Assembly: GCA_045560765.1 (NCBI GenBank)
Contig: JBJKZD010000009.1
Coordinates: 1-64,000, forward strand
Reading direction: 5' to 3'
Source: UBA9926 sp913064795
GTDB lineage: Bacteria; Pseudomonadota; Gammaproteobacteria; Pseudomonadales; Azotimanducaceae
DNA length: 64,000 nt
Both the position numbers and the translations under genes were made by a program. Below are positions 36,206 to 45,471 of this stretch, piece by piece. Each line of letters starts with the position of its first letter. Position 1 is the stretch's first letter. The notes beneath the pieces were generated by a model that searched no databases, was not told where the DNA came from, and saw nothing but the letters and a program-made list of their open reading frames with translations.

Positions 36206-38001
36206 CTCTTGAGATGATCAGACCGACTGGGATGGCGCAGTTTTCGCAAGGCCTTCGCCTCAATTTGGCGGATGCGCTCTCGGGTTACGTCGAACTGTTT
36301 ACCCACCTCTTCAAGCGTGTGATCCGTATTCATATCGATACCGAAGCGCATCCTGAGCACCTTAGCTTCTCTAGCCGTCAGGCCCGCCAAAATATTGCGC
36401 GTGGCATCTCGCAAACCTTCTTCGGTGGCCACATCCAGCGGCGCGCCCACAGCTGCCCCTTCACCAAGATTCGAGTCAGAGTCCAAAAAGTCCCCGAGGT
36501 GGGAGTCTTCGTCATCACCGATGGGGGTCTCGGTTGAAATCGGCTCTTTGGCGATTTTCAACACGCGCCGAACCTTCTCTTCGGGCATTTCCATTCGCTC
36601 ACCCAATTCTTCTGGGGTGGGCTCGCGACCCATCTCTTGGAGCATTTGCCGGGAAATTCGAGACAACTTATTGATCGTCTCGATCATATGCACAGGAATA
36701 CGAATGGTTCTCGCCTGATCAGCAATCGACCGCGTGATGGCCTGGCGAATCCACCAGGTCGCATAGGTCGAGAATTTATAGCCTCGGCGATACTCAAATT
36801 TGTCGACCGCCTTCATCAAACCAATGTTGCCTTCTTGAATCAGGTCCAAAAACTGCAACCCTCGATTGGTGTATTTCTTAGCGATAGAAATCACCAGTCT
36901 CAAGTTCGCTTCGACCATATCCTTCTTCGCGCGACGGGCCTTTGCTTCACCAATAAACATCTTGCGATTGAGGTCTTTCAGTTCTGCGACGGTGAGGCCG
37001 ATTTCCTCAGAAATGATGGCGATCCGCTTCTGCGCCCGACTCACTTCATCTTGCACAGACTTTAACTTACTCATTCCCGATTTGATTTGTTTCGCAGCCC
37101 ATTTAACATCCGACTCATGGCCAGGAAACGATTTAAGGAAATCCTTCCGACTGATCCCTGCCTCGCGCACACAAAGCGTCAAGATTTGGCGTTCGAGCCG
37201 ACGAATTTCATGATGCGGTTCTTTCGCTGCGGCGACAATGGCGTCGTATTCTTTGGGAATAAATTTAAAAAACTGAAAAGCGACGCCCAGGGCAGCGAGT
37301 TCTTTTGCCGCTGCCGCTGAACTGCGACCATTTCGCTTGATTGATCGCTTTGTTTTCTCAATTTGTTTCGCCAAAATCGCGAAACGTTCGGCGGCTAGCT
37401 CAGCATCTGGACCCGAATCTTCTTCGGCTGCGCTTTCATCTTTAGCTTCGCCGGGAACAACTTGTGCCGCGGGTGCAACGTGCTCGGCTGGATCGAGGAA
37501 GCCAATCATCAAGTCTGATAATTTTCCTTCTTCGAGTTGGGTTTCCTTGTACCGGCTAACAATTCGCTCGGGGATACCAGGAAAGCCCGACGCAGCATCA
37601 AGCACATCTCTGATTCCCTCTTCGATACGCTTGGCAATTTCGATTTCGCCTTCCCGCGTCAAGAGATCTACCGTACCCATCTCCCGCATGTACATACGAA
37701 CCGGATCTGTGGTTCTGCCGGTTTCGTTTTCAACTGCAACAAGCACTGCAGCGGCTTCTTCGGCCGCCAATTCGTCAGTAACATCGCCTTCTACCATCAG
37801 GTCGTCACGCTCTGGTGCCGCCTCAGAGACCTGGATCCCCATATCGTTGATCATTCCGATAATATCTTCGATTTGCTCCGGATCTGTAATGTCGTCGGGC
37901 AGGTGATCATTGACCTCGGAATACGTCAAGTACCCTTGCTCTCTGCCTTGAGCGATAAGCTTTTTTAATCTTGATTGTTGCTGCGCAAGACCACTGGCCA
38001 T
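36190..38001 (-). CDS. rpoD: RNA polymerase primary sigma factor RpoD (sigma-70)
   Basis: The housekeeping sigma factor, 603 residues. Region 1.1 (SRLKKLIAQGREQGYLTYSE) is followed by an acidic segment and the non-conserved insert typical of proteobacterial RpoD. Region 2 includes YKFSTYATWWIRQAITR, region 3 follows, and region 4.2 holds the -35-binding HTH (TLEEVGKQFDVTRERIR). It is the last gene of rpsU-yqeY-dnaG-rpoD, 136 bp after dnaG. Its 3' end is part of a 16-bp tandem triplication. Confidence 0.98.
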   Translation of the reverse strand: MASGLAQQQSRLKKLIAQGREQGYLTYSEVNDHLPDDITDPEQIEDIIGMINDMGIQVSEAAPERDDLMVEGDVTDELAAEEAAAVLVAVENETGRTTDPVRMYMREMGTVDLLTREGEIEIAKRIEEGIRDVLDAASGFPGIPERIVSRYKETQLEEGKLSDLMIGFLDPAEHVAPAAQVVPGEAKDESAAEEDSGPDAELAAERFAILAKQIEKTKRSIKRNGRSSAAAAKELAALGVAFQFFKFIPKEYDAIVAAAKEPHHEIRRLERQILTLCVREAGISRKDFLKSFPGHESDVKWAAKQIKSGMSKLKSVQDEVSRAQKRIAIISEEIGLTVAELKDLNRKMFIGEAKARRAKKDMVEANLRLVISIAKKYTNRGLQFLDLIQEGNIGLMKAVDKFEYRRGYKFSTYATWWIRQAITRSIADQARTIRIPVHMIETINKLSRISRQMLQEMGREPTPEELGERMEMPEEKVRRVLKIAKEPISTETPIGDDEDSHLGDFLDSDSNLGEGAAVGAPLDVATEEGLRDATRNILAGLTAREAKVLRMRFGIDMNTDHTLEEVGKQFDVTRERIRQIEAKALRKLRHPSRSDHLKSFLDQ

Positions 38002-38040
38002 AAAACCCCTCTTAATCGCGTCCCCTTAAACGAACCCATA

Positions 38041-38046
38041 AGTATA
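38041..38046 (-). promoter_or_regulatory. Candidate -10 box upstream of rpoD
   Basis: On the minus strand this reads TATACT preceded by CCCC, about 40 bp before the rpoD ATG. The -35 region is poor. The CCCC-TAT sequence slightly resembles a heat-shock -10, but no CTTGAA-like -35 was found. A separate rpoD promoter in this gap is plausible. Confidence 0.33.
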
Positions 38047-38137
38047 GGGGCCGAGTCGCAGAAGCGCTACTCCAGAAGCTACCAACCAAGCCTTGTATGA
38101 TACTGAATTCACAGGATTAATAATTGACCTGAGAATC

Positions 38138-39949
38138 CTAATCGATCGCACTGATATGAAGACGAATCAATGCCCGCTCGTCCTCGGTGAGTTGAGAGGG
38201 TGCTTTTTCGAGCAGCTGATTAATTTGCATCCTTGCAGTTGAGGATCGATAACGATCGAATTTGCGCTTCATCAGTCCAATAAACTCATCTTTTAAGTGC
38301 TCTGGGCGAAGCAGCGGTTTATGTTCAAATGCTTTTTTAACCCAATGTTGTTGGTCTGGGCTGTTAAATTGAGCAAGAATTTGACCCGGCGCACTAATAC
38401 TCCCCTCGTGAACACCTTCCGCAATCGATTTTATCAATCGATCTTGAAGGTTTTTACCGATAGACCAATAATCATTGACTGAAAACTCAAGCGCTAACTC
38501 CGGTTGTAGAATGAGTAGGGACAAGGCAGGATCCAGAGGTCCGGCATCCAGGGCTTCTCCAAGCGAAATCTCATCGGGCGCCATCAAAGGCGGATCATCA
38601 GCCCGATCAGCCATGGCTCCTTGGGGCTCAACTGGCACTTGATATTTAACCGTGACGTCTTCAAGACGTCCGCGAGCCAGCCCTGTTAACTCTGCCAGCG
38701 CATCGATCATGAGCTGGCGAAAAACACCTTCAGGCATTAGATTGATTAAAGGCATCGCTGTTTTACTGAGAGCCGCTCGGCCAGCAATCGTTTCGGGGTC
38801 CAGACCATCAACCTGCAAATCTTGGCCCAATTTTTCAAAGAACCACGTCGATACATCATCGGCTGCATCAATTCGCGCGGTGAACGCCTCGGTACCCTCT
38901 CGCCTCACCAAAGAATCCGGATCATCGCCTTCCGGCAAAAACATAAAGCGAGCACTCCGACCATCGCTGAGATGAGGCAGCACTCCTAACATGGCTTTCC
39001 ATGCCGCTCTCAGACCTGCCCCATCACCATCAAAACAAAAGACGATTTCAGACACTTGCCGATACATACGTTGAATATGATCATCAGAGGTCGAGGTCCC
39101 TAAGGTCGCTACCGCATACTCAATCCCGTGTTGTGCAAGCGCCACCACGTCCATGTAACCTTCAACCACCAACAATCGCGCCGATTTTTGCTGACTCCGA
39201 CGAGCTTCATAAAGCCCATAGAGCTCTCGACCCTTATGAAAGACCGTGGTTTCAGGTGAATTGAGATATTTGGGTTTACCATCTCCGATCACCCGACCCC
39301 CAAACCCAATCGTTCTGCCACGAAGATCACGAATAGGAAACACGATTCGGTCTCGAAAACGATCGTAGCGCTTATCCTCATCGAGATTCTCTATCATCAA
39401 GCCAGCATCGACCCAAGGCTGTATTTGCGTTAGGTCCTCTGAGAAAAGTGCTAACAGGTTTTGCCAACCCGGCGGAGCAAAGCCTATTTCGAAACGATTT
39501 GCAATCTGGCCCGTTAAACCGCGGTTTTTTAAATAATCCACTGCACGCTGACGCTGGGGGTGGCTTCGCAACTGCTGTTTGTAGAAATCTTTGGCCTCGG
39601 TCAACACATCAAGTGTCTGTTTTCGCTTCCTTGAGGACGCCCGGTCATCCGCAGACTGCTCGTTCGGTACATCCATACCCAAACGCCCGGCGAGAGTCTC
39701 AATGGCCGTTACGAAATCCATACGGTCAAATTCCATCAGAAACTTGATCGCTGAGCCGGATGCCTGGCAGCCAAAACAATAGTAGAACTGTTTTTCTTGA
39801 GAGACAGAGAAACTGGGGGACTTTTCTTGATGAAAGGGGCACAAACCTGAGTAGTTTTGCCCGGTTTTTTTGAGCGTAACCCTGGCCTCAATGACATCAA
39901 CGATATCCGTTCGTGCCAGTATTTCATCGATAAAAGAGGAAGGAATCAC
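38138..39949 (-). CDS. dnaG: DNA primase DnaG
   Basis: DnaG makes RNA primers at the replication fork. The zinc ribbon is intact: Cys37-x2-His40 in LCPFHQEKSPSF and Cys58-x2-Cys61 in YYCFGC. The TOPRIM core shows LVVEGYMDVVAL and VFCFDGDGAG, and a C-terminal helicase-binding domain completes the 603 residues. It lies between yqeY and rpoD in the macromolecular synthesis operon. Confidence 0.97.
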   Translation of the reverse strand: MIPSSFIDEILARTDIVDVIEARVTLKKTGQNYSGLCPFHQEKSPSFSVSQEKQFYYCFGCQASGSAIKFLMEFDRMDFVTAIETLAGRLGMDVPNEQSADDRASSRKRKQTLDVLTEAKDFYKQQLRSHPQRQRAVDYLKNRGLTGQIANRFEIGFAPPGWQNLLALFSEDLTQIQPWVDAGLMIENLDEDKRYDRFRDRIVFPIRDLRGRTIGFGGRVIGDGKPKYLNSPETTVFHKGRELYGLYEARRSQQKSARLLVVEGYMDVVALAQHGIEYAVATLGTSTSDDHIQRMYRQVSEIVFCFDGDGAGLRAAWKAMLGVLPHLSDGRSARFMFLPEGDDPDSLVRREGTEAFTARIDAADDVSTWFFEKLGQDLQVDGLDPETIAGRAALSKTAMPLINLMPEGVFRQLMIDALAELTGLARGRLEDVTVKYQVPVEPQGAMADRADDPPLMAPDEISLGEALDAGPLDPALSLLILQPELALEFSVNDYWSIGKNLQDRLIKSIAEGVHEGSISAPGQILAQFNSPDQQHWVKKAFEHKPLLRPEHLKDEFIGLMKRKFDRYRSSTARMQINQLLEKAPSQLTEDERALIRLHISAID

Positions 39950-40007
39950 CCGGGAGTCCAGACTTTTGAGGCGTTAAAGTGTCGCACTGGCCTTGAAGAT
40001 ACGCAAG

Positions 40008-40463
40008 CTAGCCGCCGCTTAATCGCCTTTTTACCAAAGCGCCGACTTCAGCCATATCCGCTCGCCCCTGAAGCTGGGACTTAAGCTGCCCCATCACACG
40101 GCCCATCGCCGACATCTCTGGCGCATCAAGCTCGGCAACAATCCCATCAATCAACGCGGCAACCGCCTCTGCAGAGAGCGGCTCAGGTAAGTAAGCGCTA
40201 ATTAAATCAATCTCAAACTGTTCCTGTGCCGCTAAATCTTCGCGGCCCGCATCATTATATTGCTTCAGCGAATCCTTTCGCTGTTTAAGCATCTTCTCTA
40301 AAATCGCAAGCACGTCTTGATCGTTAAGCTCGATGCGATCATCGACTTCCCGCCGTTTGAGCTCCGACATCACCAATCTCAGGGTGCCAAGCTTTTGTTT
40401 TTCACGCGCTCGCATCGCGTTTTTAACATCCTCTTGGATCTGTGTTTTCAAACCGTCTGGCAT
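40008..40463 (-). CDS. yqeY: GatB/YqeY domain protein
   Basis: A 151-residue, mostly helical protein related to the C-terminal tRNA-binding domain of GatB. Blocks are LGTLRLVMSELKRREVD, EKMLKQRKDSLKQY, DLISAYLPEPLS and MGRVMGQLKSQLQGRADM. Function as a free-standing protein is not established, though a tRNA-related role is inferred. ATG 40463 has AAAGGA 6 bp upstream and is preferred over the start 10 codons earlier. Its position between rpsU and dnaG is conserved in many proteobacteria. Confidence 0.92.
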   Translation of the reverse strand: MPDGLKTQIQEDVKNAMRAREKQKLGTLRLVMSELKRREVDDRIELNDQDVLAILEKMLKQRKDSLKQYNDAGREDLAAQEQFEIDLISAYLPEPLSAEAVAALIDGIVAELDAPEMSAMGRVMGQLKSQLQGRADMAEVGALVKRRLSGG

Positions 40464-40813
40464 TTTTGGTCCTTTAACCTGCACTTTAATCACTTGTAAT
40501 TTAAAGAAGCGGCGCTTAAATCAAAAGTGTTTTGTAACATTGAGTTCGTGTGTGCTCTAAGCCCTACAGCACAGCTTCAACATTTTGACATAGAAAGCCA
40601 CTGCCAGGTCTCACCCAGCGCCTTCTATATCTTTATTTTTGAAAGACTTTTTATCGGCAAGAATACCAAAGCCATCAAAATAGGCTGAGATCTTCCATGC
40701 CCTCTGAACAGCTTTTAGACCCAGCTGCTGCAAGGACAATTTTAAGGTAGGTTTGCGTCCCTAGCTCCCATACCTGCCCATTGGGGAGCAGAGCAATCGA
40801 GAGGAGCGCGTCG
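40464..40813. other. rpsU-yqeY intergenic region with two hairpins
   Basis: In this 350-bp gap, on the minus-strand transcript, two hairpins follow rpsU: GGAGCG/CGCTCC arms (40803-40808 with 40824-40829, spanning the rpsU stop) and GCTCCC/GGGAGC (40764-40769 with 40784-40789). Neither has a T tract. In E. coli an attenuating terminator lies between rpsU and dnaG, so a similar role in lowering downstream expression is possible. The rest holds nothing recognised. Confidence 0.35.
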
Positions 40814-41029
40814 CTAGTAGAGACGCTCCATTTTTCTGGATTCTCGCTGGACCTTCTTCGCGTAGCGCTTCACCGCGGCGGCGGCCTTACGTTTACGGAT
40901 AGACGTGGGCTTTTCATAAAACTCGCGCTTACGCACTTCGGCCAAGACGCCCGCTTTCTCACAAGAGCGCTTAAACCGACGCAAAGCAATGTCAAAAGGC
41001 TCATTTTCTTTAACTTTTACAAATGGCAT
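40814..41029 (-). CDS. rpsU: 30S ribosomal protein S21
   Basis: The 71-residue, very basic protein begins MPFVKVKENEPFDIALRRFK and continues with KAGVLAEVRKREFYEKPT, the standard S21 sequence. S21 helps base pairing of the mRNA Shine-Dalgarno with 16S rRNA. It is the first gene of the macromolecular synthesis operon and is divergent from tsaD, the usual arrangement. Confidence 0.97.
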   Translation of the reverse strand: MPFVKVKENEPFDIALRRFKRSCEKAGVLAEVRKREFYEKPTSIRKRKAAAAVKRYAKKVQRESRKMERLY

Positions 41030-41056
41030 ACGTCATCTACTTTCTGAAGAGCGCGA

Positions 41057-41085
41057 ATAATATACGCAAACCACTGCAAAAGCAA
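41057..41085 (-). promoter_or_regulatory. Candidate sigma-70 promoter for rpsU operon
   Basis: On the minus strand TTGCTT (41080-41085) and TATTAT (41057-41062) are separated by exactly 17 bp. The predicted transcript starts about 20 bp before the rpsU ATG. A good match in the expected place. Confidence 0.6.
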
Positions 41086-41215
41086 AGCGAGACCTCATCG
41101 GTCAGCAGGGCAGAAAGCCGACAATTAGGCCCATTGCTCTCGGATAATTAAAGATCTTAACTGCCCTCAGGGTTACAATACGCCGTGTTAACGTGAGAAT
41201 GACTTGGAGACTGTT

Positions 41216-42238
41216 TTGCGAGTGCTTGGTATAGAAACCTCTTGCGACGAAACAGGCGTTGCGCTGTTTGACGAATCCGAGGGCTTAATCAAAGACCTGC
41301 TATACAGCCAGGTCGATCTTCATCGCGATTATGGTGGCGTTGTTCCAGAACTCGCCTCAAGGGATCATATTCGAAAGTGTCTACCCATGATCGATCAAGC
41401 GCTTCGAGAAACCCAAACAACACCCGCACAAATCAGCGCAATTGCTTACACCGAGGGTCCAGGCCTCATCGGCGCTCTTTTGGTGGGCGCTAGTCTTGCC
41501 AAATCACTGGCTCTGGCTTGGAAGGTCCCGGCAATTGGCATTCATCATATGGAAGGCCATCTGATGTCAACGCAGCTGACAAGCGATCCCCCAACCTATC
41601 CCTTTGTCGCACTCCTAGTCTCCGGTGGCCATACCCAACTCATGGGCTGCCAAGCACCTGGTGAGTACGAGATCCTTGGAGAGTCCGTGGATGATGCTGC
41701 GGGAGAGGCTTTTGATAAGGTGGCAAAGATGCTTGGCCTAGGCTACCCGGGCGGTCCCGCTGTCGCGAAGCTCGCCACCCAAGGTCGATCCGGACAATAC
41801 CGTTTCCCAAGACCTTTAACGAAGAAGCCTGGATTAGACTTCAGCTTCAGCGGGCTGAAAACTCACACCATGAATACACTGCGCAAACTTCCCACCAGCT
41901 CGGACCAGGACCGCGCTGATATCGCACTTGCTTTTCAGGAGGCGGTCGTCGATACCATCCAAATCAAGTGTGCTCGAGCTCTAGAAAAAACGGGGTATTC
42001 CACCTTGGTTTTGGCAGGCGGCGTTAGCGCCAACAAACACCTCAGAGCCACTCTTGATCGATTTTCTAAGGAACGACATATCGATATCAAATATCCAGAG
42101 CTCAAATTTTGCACAGATAATGGCGCTATGATCGCGATCGCTGGTTTGTTGCGCAAAGCACAATGGTCTGATTGCGATCACACCATCGCTGCAAGACCTA
42201 GATGGCCAATGAACGAGCTCAGCGGCCTCAACCCATGA
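41216..42238 (+). CDS. tsaD: tRNA threonylcarbamoyladenosine synthase subunit TsaD
   Basis: TsaD, with TsaB and TsaE, transfers threonylcarbamoyl to A37 of tRNAs decoding ANN codons. Metal ligands His111 and His115 are in GIHHMEGHL; ETSCDETGVALFD opens the ASKHA fold and VLAGGVSANKHLR lies near the end. The start is probably TTG 41216: GGAGA ends 5 bp upstream and the protein then begins MRVLGIETSCDETG, matching homologues. A TTG at 41204 would add four residues and has no such site. folB follows with ATGA overlap. Confidence 0.94.
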   Translation: MRVLGIETSCDETGVALFDESEGLIKDLLYSQVDLHRDYGGVVPELASRDHIRKCLPMIDQALRETQTTPAQISAIAYTEGPGLIGALLVGASLAKSLALAWKVPAIGIHHMEGHLMSTQLTSDPPTYPFVALLVSGGHTQLMGCQAPGEYEILGESVDDAAGEAFDKVAKMLGLGYPGGPAVAKLATQGRSGQYRFPRPLTKKPGLDFSFSGLKTHTMNTLRKLPTSSDQDRADIALAFQEAVVDTIQIKCARALEKTGYSTLVLAGGVSANKHLRATLDRFSKERHIDIKYPELKFCTDNGAMIAIAGLLRKAQWSDCDHTIAARPRWPMNELSGLNP

Positions 42239-42603
42239 TTGGCGAGGACCACATCACAGTAACTGGACTTGAGATCGAGACCATCGTTGGCGTCTACCCC
42301 GCCGAGCGCAAGACCGTGCAAACCATTGCCATCGACTTAAAACTCTTCTATCCCTTCGGGCCCTCTGCACTCAACGACGACTTTCAAAAAGCGGTCGACT
42401 ATGACCAGCTGACCGAGAGGCTGTCGGCCTATGTCCAGGAGAAGCGATTCGAATTGCTAGAAACCTTGTCAATCAGTTGCTGTGACTATCTACTCGACAA
42501 CTATCCTTTATCGGCAGTCGCTTTAACCGTTCACAAGCCCTCAGCACTCAGGCGAGCAAGCTGCGTATCAGCAACCTTTTATAAAAAGCGGAACCCAAAC
42601 TAG
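42235..42603 (+). CDS. folB: Dihydroneopterin aldolase
   Basis: FolB converts dihydroneopterin to 6-hydroxymethyl-dihydropterin and glycolaldehyde in folate synthesis. The 122-residue protein has the T-fold pattern: LEIETIVGVYPAERK near the N-terminus, AVDYDQLTERL in the middle, RFELLETLSISCC and the catalytic-Lys region LTVHKPSALRRA. ATG 42235 overlaps the tsaD stop (ATGA), and the upstream in-frame start inside tsaD is rejected. plsY, often between tsaD and folB, is absent. Confidence 0.92.
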   Translation: MIGEDHITVTGLEIETIVGVYPAERKTVQTIAIDLKLFYPFGPSALNDDFQKAVDYDQLTERLSAYVQEKRFELLETLSISCCDYLLDNYPLSAVALTVHKPSALRRASCVSATFYKKRNPN

Positions 42604-42889
42604 GCCAACTCAATCGCTCCGGGCAAATCGCCAAAGGGTTGTTTCCAAAGGCGCAGCAACCACTCAGTCAAAGTTAAACGAAGCGCACCGCAAGAAGCTT
42701 CCCTGGAGATTCGGGCCCTCTTTTATGCAGGATTTTTTACTACATGCCTTCTTCAATAAAAGAAACGGCCGCTAGCAGATTCTTTGATGATCATTAGAAT
42801 CACCTACTCGGGTACGCTCGCCGCCCAGTACCAAGTTCAAAGCACACAGACTATACTTTGGACCCATAAATTTTTTAAAGCGAAGCCTT

Positions 42890-43897
42890 ATGGAGCCAGA
42901 CAACCTCAAAATTTTAGGACGTCTAGGACCTTTTTCAGCGCTCTCTGAAACCGATCTAAAGCTGATCGCTGAGAGAGGCACCTTCACAGACCATCCAGTT
43001 GGCACACTCTTGTTCAAGCGTTCTGCGAACGATGACCACAGCCATTTTTTACTCAAGGGTAAGCTCAATCTGGTTGATTCCGCTTTTGACAACCAACCCT
43101 TCACCGATGCAGACAGTGTGAATTATGGCGCTGTTGACGATTTTGAGCCGCACCGAGTCTCTGCCGTTTGCGAGAGTCCGTGTCTGGTTTTTTCCTTCCC
43201 AAAAACGGTTCGTGACTCGATCGAGGGCTTGCTCGAAAATGCTGCTGCAAGCGCCGAGGGCGTGGAGGTTGAGACGAATTGGATGGAGCGCCTGCTAAAG
43301 ACACCGCTCTTTGAATTTATCCCAACTGCAAACATTCAAGCGCTGTTTAAATGCTTTGAACCCTATCAAATGCTTGCTGGAGACGTCGTGGTCAAGCAAG
43401 GGGATCCTGGAGACTATTTTTATGTCATTAAACGCGGCATCTTGCGATGTGAGGTTGAGAGGGATGGGACATTTTCTGAAGTCGCGAAACTCTCCATTGG
43501 GCAAAGTTTTGGTCAAGATGCGCTCATCAGTGATCTGCCGAGGAACGCCAGCGTCACTGCTGAAACCAGCGGCGAGCTGATGCGACTGAGTGAAGAGGAC
43601 TTCGAGAGACTCCTGCTGGCACCGGTGATTGAGGTTATTCAACCAAGCGCCATCGAGCCCTTGAGCCAATCACTCGACTCAGAAGTAGTGATCATTGACG
43701 TCAGACCTTCTGTCGACCCAGAGCCCGAGGACTCATCAATGCTTCATATTCCGTTCTTGTCGCTTAGGACCCATTTGGAAGAATTATCTAGCGAGAAAGT
43801 CTACGTGATCAAAGGTTCAGGTCCAGAAAAAATAGCAGAGCTAAGTGCATACCTTCTTAATGAGAGTGGCTTCACGGCCTACGTACTTGCTACATGA
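42890..43897 (+). CDS. Double cyclic-nucleotide-binding-like protein with rhodanese-like tail
   Basis: The 335-residue protein has two CAP-type beta-barrel domains (about 8-110 and 135-245) and a C-terminal rhodanese-like domain (about 264-335), with no helix-turn-helix. In the second barrel the phosphate cassette reads FGQDALISDLPRNASV: Arg218 is kept but the usual Glu is Gln209; the first barrel has no cassette. In the rhodanese part the active-site Cys position (VYVIKGSGPEK) has none. It therefore looks like a scaffold or sensor rather than an enzyme or DNA-binding regulator. Its stop overlaps coq7, implying a link to ubiquinone synthesis. A TATACT -10 precedes it. Confidence 0.82.
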   Translation: MEPDNLKILGRLGPFSALSETDLKLIAERGTFTDHPVGTLLFKRSANDDHSHFLLKGKLNLVDSAFDNQPFTDADSVNYGAVDDFEPHRVSAVCESPCLVFSFPKTVRDSIEGLLENAAASAEGVEVETNWMERLLKTPLFEFIPTANIQALFKCFEPYQMLAGDVVVKQGDPGDYFYVIKRGILRCEVERDGTFSEVAKLSIGQSFGQDALISDLPRNASVTAETSGELMRLSEEDFERLLLAPVIEVIQPSAIEPLSQSLDSEVVIIDVRPSVDPEPEDSSMLHIPFLSLRTHLEELSSEKVYVIKGSGPEKIAELSAYLLNESGFTAYVLAT

Positions 43898-44526
43898 GGA
43901 TCAATCGGCCCATTGATCAATGGTTGCTTGGCATCGACCGAGGCCTCAAAACAATGACCGGCAGCCTAACAACTACTGAGCGGTTTCAGCACACTGCGAC
44001 CAATGAGACACTCAGCGACAGCACCAAGGCGTCCTCCGCTGCGCTGATGCGCATTAATCACTGCGGCGAGGTCTGCGCACAAGGGCTTTATCATGGTCAA
44101 GCGCTCAGCGCTAGACGGCAATCTGCAAAGGATCATCTTTTGAGCGCCGCGGGTGACGAACAAAAGCATCTCATCTGGTGTCAGGAGCGACTCAAAGAGC
44201 TCGATGCTAGAACCAGTTACCTCAACCCACTGTGGTATCTGAGCAGCTTTGTGACAGGTGCCGTAACCGGGTTAATGGGGGATAAAGTGAGCCTGGGATT
44301 TGTCGCCGCAACAGAAGAAGAGGTTTGTAAACACTTGGATCAGCATCTTCAAAAGCTCCCCGCATCCGATCATCGGTCACGTGAAATACTTGAAGCCATC
44401 AAGGCTGACGAACAGCACCACCAAGAAGATGCACAGTCTCATGGCGGTGCAGAGTTTCCGGTCTTTATCAAAAAGATGATGACGCTATCATCAAAACTGA
44501 TGACCCGGTCAACCCGTTGGATTTAA
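43894..44526 (+). CDS. coq7: Demethoxyubiquinone hydroxylase Coq7
   Basis: Coq7 is the di-iron monooxygenase that adds the last ring hydroxyl in ubiquinone synthesis (the step done by UbiF in E. coli). Ligand segments are visible: Glu59 in INHCGEVCAQG, GDEQKHLIW (ExxH), ATEEEV and ADEQHHQED (ExxH). At 210 residues it matches proteobacterial Coq7. The hydrophobic LWYLSSFVTGAVTGLMG helix likely contacts the membrane. It overlaps the preceding double-CAP gene by ATGA and faces the VOC gene convergently. Confidence 0.95.
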   Translation: MRINRPIDQWLLGIDRGLKTMTGSLTTTERFQHTATNETLSDSTKASSAALMRINHCGEVCAQGLYHGQALSARRQSAKDHLLSAAGDEQKHLIWCQERLKELDARTSYLNPLWYLSSFVTGAVTGLMGDKVSLGFVAATEEEVCKHLDQHLQKLPASDHRSREILEAIKADEQHHQEDAQSHGGAEFPVFIKKMMTLSSKLMTRSTRWI

Positions 44527-44653
44527 TCAACTCGATGCTCGACCACGAGTAAGATTCTCCAAACAAGACGCGTTTGCGATGGGTACATCCGTACCTAAGC
44601 TGGATTCCTGGGTGACTTAAGGGTCATCATCCAAGCCGAATCTGATCTTTTGC

Positions 44654-45049
44654 TTACGCCTCTGACATCGCAATGGGCGGATGGTAGATCACCTGAATAC
44701 GCACATCAGAAGGGCCTCGGCAATAAAAGCTTCTTGCGCCATCTCGATGAGTTCGAGGCTCGGTCAGCATTTTCACATCGTTCGACAACAAATAGGTATG
44801 CCAGTGATCAACGGCTTCGGGTGACTCGATGAAAAATCCAATGTGATCAAGCTGTCCCCGCCCCTCCAAAGCCTTAACCCCATGCAAGGCTAGGTTGTCA
44901 TTGCCCGTTGTCAAATAGACATTGTCAGGATCTGGGCGCCACTCAACCGCCATCCCCATCAAATCTACAAAAAAGTGTTCTGCTGCAGCGAGCTCAGTCA
45001 CGAACAGAGCAATATGACGCAATCCTTGTGTGGGCCCTGGCCGATTCAT
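44654..45049 (-). CDS. VOC family (glyoxalase/dioxygenase-like) protein
   Basis: A 131-residue vicinal-oxygen-chelate protein with two beta-alpha-beta-beta-beta modules. Possible metal ligands are His in GLRHIALFV, His in QLDHIGFFIES and Glu/Gln later (RIQVIYHP). VOC proteins include glyoxalases, ring-cleavage dioxygenases and resistance proteins, and the substrate is not deducible. It overlaps the OsmC-family gene by ATGA, so the two are probably co-translated. Confidence 0.82.
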   Translation of the reverse strand: MNRPGPTQGLRHIALFVTELAAAEHFFVDLMGMAVEWRPDPDNVYLTTGNDNLALHGVKALEGRGQLDHIGFFIESPEAVDHWHTYLLSNDVKMLTEPRTHRDGARSFYCRGPSDVRIQVIYHPPIAMSEA

Positions 45050-45471
45050 CCTTCTGCCTCCCTAATCTCAAAGCTTTCGGAAATACTAACGCCTCCAGCA
45101 ACCAACATCTGTGACGCCGAACAATATTTTTTTGCGGAAAGCGCGATGGCTCGCTCGACGTGCTTTTGAGCTAAAGCAAACCCAGTCACAACAAAGTGCA
45201 ATTGGATTTCGGTAAACACAGCCGGCACCGAGTCAGCACGCTCGGCGGTCAAAGACACCTCGCAATCTGTGACCGACTGACGCGCCTTTTTAAGTATGGT
45301 GATCACATCGAAACTTGCGCAGCCACCCAATCCCAATAGTATTAATTCCATGGGCCGGGCCCCGGCATCTTGACCGCCCTTATCAGGGGGCCCATCCATA
45401 CTAATGAGATGACCCGATTCTGAGACCCCTTCAAAGCGAACATCACCTTGCCAACGGACCAACCCTTTCAT
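45046..45471 (-). CDS. OsmC family protein
   Basis: A 141-residue OsmC-fold protein. Both active cysteines of peroxide-reducing members are present: Cys51 in LGLGGCASFD and Cys117 in KKYCSASQML. This group (YhfA-like) may detoxify organic hydroperoxides, or carry a different thiol function. AAGGAG precedes the ATG. In Pseudomonas an OsmC gene also follows trpC, there after vfr; vfr is absent here. Confidence 0.87.
   Translation of the reverse strand: MKGLVRWQGDVRFEGVSESGHLISMDGPPDKGGQDAGARPMELILLGLGGCASFDVITILKKARQSVTDCEVSLTAERADSVPAVFTEIQLHFVVTGFALAQKHVERAIALSAKKYCSASQMLVAGGVSISESFEIREAEG

Noticed and set aside
40764..40829. Classical intrinsic terminator after rpsU
   Set aside because: Two hairpins are present but neither is followed by a T tract, so only an attenuation or processing role is suggested.
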